From Loktanella fryxellensis (GTDB lineage Bacteria > Pseudomonadota > Alphaproteobacteria > Rhodobacterales > Rhodobacteraceae): DNA of 64,000 nucleotides. Location of the stretch: contig NZ_FOCI01000002.1 in NCBI RefSeq assembly GCF_900110065.1, forward strand, positions 1-64,000, given 5' to 3'. The notes under the pieces were generated by a model. That model saw only the letters and a program-made list of their open reading frames with translations. It searched no databases and was not told the DNA's origin. Made by a program: the position numbers and the translations under genes. Shown piece by piece: positions 61,840 to 64,000 of this stretch (position 1 is the stretch's first letter; every line of letters begins with the position of its first letter).

Positions 61840-63141
61840 TCAACGCTTGATGTTGGTCGTTTCCTGCAACATCTCGTCCACGGTCTGGATCACCTTGGCA
61901 TTCGACGAGTAAGCGCGTTGGGTCTGGATCAGTTCGGTCAGTTCACCGGCGACATCGGTCGTCGATTCCTCGCGCGCGAAGGACACGATGTCGCCGGTCG
62001 GGCCATCGCCCGCATCCCACATGAAGAAGCTGCCGGATTCGGGCGTGACCCGGTAGGATTGCTGGTCCCGCACCTCGAGGCCATTGACGTTGGGCACGTC
62101 GATGAGGGGTATCTGATACAGGATGCGATTGATCCCGATATCGAAGGACGCCCGGAAGAAGCCGTTCTGGTCGATCTCGACCGACGTGAGGCTGCCGACC
62201 TGGGTTCCGTTCTTGGCGATGTTCACGGGGGCGAAGCTGTCGCCAAGCTGCGTGATGCCCTGCGGACTGCCGATCGTGCCGATCGTGATCTGGATCGGGC
62301 CGCGATCCGCCGGGACGCTGAACGTGCCGGTTGCCGCGTTGTAGGCACCACCCGACACGGTCGTGACCGACGCCAACGTGCCGCCACCGATGGTCGCATC
62401 GCTGAAGGTCAGCGTGTATTCCCCGATGACCGCGCCGCCGGAGGCGCTGTCGGCGATCTGCATCGTCCAGGTGTTCGACGACCCTGTCGCGGGGACCGTC
62501 GGCGAGAATGTGACGGCGAGGTTCGCCGATTTTCCGAGGTTGTCGAAATATTCAATCGACAGGGGTTCGTTGCCGGAGGTCGATCCGGCTTCCGTGCCGG
62601 TCGCAGGTAGATTGACCGCAAGGGTCATTTCCGTCGTGGGTTCGCCTGCGAACTGGTTCGCGTTGATCCGCACCGGCTTCAGCCCCACTGTCGAATCGCG
62701 TGGAAAGTTTGGAACGGTGCCGTCGGCATTGGCGGGCCACCCCATCAGCACGAGGCCCGACGAACTGCGCAGATAGCCATCGGAGTCGGGGCGGAAGGAT
62801 CCTGTCGTCTGCAGCAGCATCGGTGTCGGCCCGTTGGCCACCTGCACAGCGGATTCCGGTGTGACAGGGAACATGCCGCGACCGCGGACGGCGATGTCGG
62901 TGGAATTTTCGGTGGCGACGAGCGATCCGCGCTGGTCGATTAACCTGAGCGTCGTGGCCCGGACGCCGCCCGCAGAATAGCTGCCGCGCGAATTCGCGAT
63001 GACCATCGAGTGGAAATCCGTCTCTGCCCGCTTGTAGCCGAAGGTGGACGAATTCGAGATGTTGTCCGAAATCGTGGCCAGTCGCGTGGCATTGGCCGAC
63101 AGGCCTGCCACACCGGCATTGAGCGAGGAGGAGATGGTCAT
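61840..63141 (-). CDS. flgE: Flagellar hook protein FlgE
   Basis: A 433-residue hook subunit: N-terminal SSSLNAGVAGLSANATRLAT and SDNISNSSTFGYKRAETDF, mid-region AVRGRGMFPVT, and C-terminal QTQRAYSSNAKVIQTVDEML. The hook joins rod and filament outside the cell. The gene follows motB by 77 bp in the same direction. Confidence 0.95.
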   Translation of the reverse strand: MTISSSLNAGVAGLSANATRLATISDNISNSSTFGYKRAETDFHSMVIANSRGSYSAGGVRATTLRLIDQRGSLVATENSTDIAVRGRGMFPVTPESAVQVANGPTPMLLQTTGSFRPDSDGYLRSSSGLVLMGWPANADGTVPNFPRDSTVGLKPVRINANQFAGEPTTEMTLAVNLPATGTEAGSTSGNEPLSIEYFDNLGKSANLAVTFSPTVPATGSSNTWTMQIADSASGGAVIGEYTLTFSDATIGGGTLASVTTVSGGAYNAATGTFSVPADRGPIQITIGTIGSPQGITQLGDSFAPVNIAKNGTQVGSLTSVEIDQNGFFRASFDIGINRILYQIPLIDVPNVNGLEVRDQQSYRVTPESGSFFMWDAGDGPTGDIVSFAREESTTDVAGELTELIQTQRAYSSNAKVIQTVDEMLQETTNIKR

Positions 63142-63218
63142 CGGTTGCTGGCCTTTCGCATGAACCTGGTTCTGCGACCTGCATAGCGCCGCGCGCTTAA
63201 CAGCCGCCTAATGCGATC

Positions 63219-64000
63219 CTACAGATCGGATCGCACCACGATGATCTCGATCCTGTTGTTGCGCACCGCCGTCACGTCATCGGTGACGGGGTCGCGATCC
63301 GCCTTTGCGGTGACGCGGACCATGCGGAGCGGATCGAGGTCGCCGGCGTGCAGCAGCATCTGCATCCGCGCGGCCCGGTCCGACGACAAGGACCAGACGC
63401 GGGATTCCGGCACGCCACCTGCGACATGACTGGTCACGGCGACGGGATTGGCCACGATGCGCAGGATGTTGGCCAGCATGTCAGCGATCTGGACGGTGAC
63501 GGGCAACGGGTCCGCCGTCCCGGCGGTGAACAGGGGCGCGCCCGGCAGATCGAAGATCTCGATGACCAGCCCTTCGTCGGTCAGACGCGTGATGACGTGG
63601 CGCATCGCGTTCTCGGTCAGGAAGGATTCGCCGCCGACCCCCAGCAGGGCCGTTTCGAGGTCGCGCAGGGCCTGCACCTCGGCGGCCCCCGCGCTGACGC
63701 CACCGTCCATTTCGGCAATTCCGCCGGTCCCGTTCTGGGCGTTGGTGTCCTTGGTGTGCAACGAATCGCCGTGCAGCGCGCCATCGCCCCCCGAGGTCGC
63801 ATCGACGAAGGGAATGGTCGGCGCGAAATAGTCGGCGATGCCGAGCTTCTGTTCTTCGGAGGCGGAGCTGAGCAGCCACATCAGCAGGAAGAACGCCATC
63901 ATGGCCGTCACGAAGTCGGCGTAGGCGACCTTCCATGCGCCGCCATGGTGGCCACCGCCGGCGACGACCTTCTTGCGCTTGATGATGATCGGTCGGTTGG
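63219..64000 (-). CDS. motB: Flagellar motor stator protein MotB (N-terminus outside window)
   Basis: At least 259 residues; the frame stays open to the window edge, reading NRPIIIKRKK...GGAWKVAYADFVTAMMAFFLLMWLL, the MotB plug and membrane helix with the essential Asp in ADFVTAMM. The C-terminal OmpA-like peptidoglycan domain is at the end (SSDRAARMQMLLHAGDL). It forms the proton-driven stator with MotA, expected just beyond the window. Only the first few residues appear to be missing. Confidence 0.93.
   Translation of the reverse strand, partial: NRPIIIKRKKVVAGGGHHGGAWKVAYADFVTAMMAFFLLMWLLSSASEEQKLGIADYFAPTIPFVDATSGGDGALHGDSLHTKDTNAQNGTGGIAEMDGGVSAGAAEVQALRDLETALLGVGGESFLTENAMRHVITRLTDEGLVIEIFDLPGAPLFTAGTADPLPVTVQIADMLANILRIVANPVAVTSHVAGGVPESRVWSLSSDRAARMQMLLHAGDLDPLRMVRVTAKADRDPVTDDVTAVRNNRIEIIVVRSDL

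Noticed and set aside
1-64000. tRNA genes, CRISPR arrays, insertion sequences, prophage genes
   Set aside because: None seen: no cloverleaf-type sequence, no spaced repeats, no transposase or integrase frames.

Overview
The window is GC-rich, densely coded DNA from an alphaproteobacterium, most likely a member of the Rhodobacteraceae (roseobacter group). This rests on gene content and order: a motB-flgE-flgK-flgL-flgI flagellar block, stand-alone eutBC with an ethanolamine permease, a preT/preA/dihydropyrimidinase/amidohydrolase pyrimidine block under a RutR-type repressor, and RTX proteins. No tRNA, rRNA, CRISPR array, insertion sequence or phage gene was seen. Species and replicon cannot be read from the sequence.

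Layout. (1) 1-9456: sugar-acid catabolism and sugar uptake. An IlvD/Edd-type pentonate dehydratase and an AraD1-type FAH enzyme diverge from a LysR regulator; a YtfQ-YtfR-YtfT-YjfF importer and a GntR/FadR regulator follow. (2) 9628-10427: a Tat-exported metallo-hydrolase gene broken by an 8-bp tandem duplication. (3) 10703-14319: eutB-eutC-eat, cobalamin-dependent ethanolamine use without microcompartment genes. (4) 14621-25768: an OmpR-type two-component pair diverging from five overlapping genes (three glycosyltransferases, an ABC exporter, a two-domain APH-like kinase), then a small RTX protein. Two near-identical 18-bp direct-repeat motifs lie upstream of the glycosyltransferase operon and of the RTX gene, suggesting one regulon. 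I consider this the best candidate for an undescribed system. (5) 26115-28229: large-subunit catalase. (6) 28323-31636: a copper block (CopZ-like chaperone, DUF305 protein, CueR) with two recognisable CueR-type promoters of 19-bp spacer, facing a copA that is destroyed by a stop codon, a deletion of the CPC and DKTGT region, and a 14-bp tandem duplication at its start.

(7) 31689-35680: phoA followed by a Tat protein and a MacB/FtsX-type ABC transporter resembling Vibrio Zrg-type zinc genes. (8) 35958-49275: reductive pyrimidine degradation (PreT, PreA, dihydropyrimidinase, N-carbamoyl-beta-alanine amidohydrolase), RutR with a clear operator, a pyrimidine-type ABC importer and an unknown membrane protein; kup and a small flavin reductase are interleaved. 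(9) 49460-57158: a GAF histidine kinase, two CNNM/CorC-type proteins, an acyltransferase and a large cation/proton antiporter with a cyclic-nucleotide-type domain. (10) 57159-58255: about 1.1 kb without recognisable genes. (11) 58256-64000: flagellar hook/rod genes and the C-terminal part of motB, all on the minus strand.

The catabolic blocks share a plan: importer, pathway enzymes and a local regulator close together. Two genes (the metallo-hydrolase and copA) carry frame-destroying short tandem duplications, a coincidence that should first be tested against sequencing error.
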